From Thermus sp. JCM 17653 (GTDB lineage Bacteria > Deinococcota > Deinococci > Deinococcales > Thermaceae): a stretch of DNA of 6,250 bases. Location: contig BBBN01000098.1 in the NCBI GenBank assembly GCA_001311585.1, positions 1 to 6,250 of the forward strand, in the 5' to 3' direction. Below the pieces are notes generated by a model. The model was given only the letters and a program-made list of their open reading frames with translations, searched no databases and was not told where the DNA came from. Position numbers and translations under genes: made by a program. Shown here piece by piece: positions 6,115-6,250 of the stretch. The stretch's first letter is position 1. Every line of letters starts with the position of its first letter.

Positions 6115-6250
6115 ATGGCGGAAGCGCTTTGGGGGAAGCGGGCCCTCCTTCCCGGCCTCCGGATCGGCCACTTCACGGACCGGGAGGCCCTCACCGGGTG
6201 CACCGTGGTCCTGGTGGAGGAGGGGGCGGTGGCGGCGGTGGACGTGCGGG
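6115..6250 (+). CDS. P1-family (S58, DmpA-like) peptidase, N-terminal part
   Basis: The first 45 residues are present and the gene runs out of the window. After a short leader MAEALWGKRALL, the sequence GLRIGHFTDREALTGCTVVL, followed by EEGAVAAVDVR, matches the conserved start of P1/S58 family proteins. These are N-terminal-nucleophile hydrolases related to DmpA aminopeptidase and to ornithine acetyltransferase, in which a Thr/Ser nucleophile is exposed by self-cleavage further downstream. The catalytic part is outside the window, so activity cannot be judged. The ATG at 6115 is chosen because the family similarity begins close to it and because a -10 element lies six bases upstream, as in leaderless genes. 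It is divergent from the aldolase with a 45-nt gap. I see no signal peptide. Confidence 0.85.
   Translation, partial: MAEALWGKRALLPGLRIGHFTDREALTGCTVVLVEEGAVAAVDVR

Overview
The window is very GC-rich DNA whose codons end almost always in G or C and whose proteins are rich in Leu, Arg, Glu and Pro. Coding style and gene content point to a Thermus-type thermophile (Deinococcus-Thermus). This is inference, because no rRNA or other marker gene is present. I see seven protein genes plus one partial gene, packed with almost no intergenic space, and no RNA gene, insertion sequence or CRISPR array.

Layout. (1) Positions 1-198, + strand: the 3' end of an unrecognised gene, convergent with the next block. 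(2) Positions 195-3865, - strand: a four-gene operon read right to left, MoxR-type AAA+ ATPase, DUF58 protein, then two membrane-anchored VWA (BatA/BatB-like) proteins. The genes overlap by about 41, 33 and 4 nt. Upstream of moxR are a TATACT -10 element and a perfect hairpin whose downstream arm covers the Shine-Dalgarno sequence. (3) Positions 3922-6069, - strand: a two-gene operon, a class II aldolase/epimerase-family protein with a long extra N-terminal region followed by a zinc-dependent medium-chain dehydrogenase, joined by an ATGA overlap. (4) Positions 6115-6250, + strand: the start of a P1-family (S58, DmpA-like) peptidase, divergent from the aldolase and apparently read from a leaderless promoter.

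How the genes work together. In block 2 the AAA+ ATPase is expected to act on or with the DUF58 and VWA proteins at the membrane. This is the known MoxR/VWA pairing, whose substrate here is unknown. In block 3 the aldolase-family enzyme and the dehydrogenase probably act in sequence on a sugar-like or hydroxy-carbonyl metabolite.

Main caveat. Almost every gene is broken by one-base shifts, nearly all of them apparent losses of one G or C from a short homopolymer. When each is restored, family-typical proteins of exact codon length appear (VWA 309 and 305 aa, DUF58 289 aa, MoxR 345 aa, aldolase 353 aa). I therefore treat these as probable consensus sequencing errors and annotate the genes as intact CDSs across the shifts. 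Residue numbers for these genes refer to the restored proteins.
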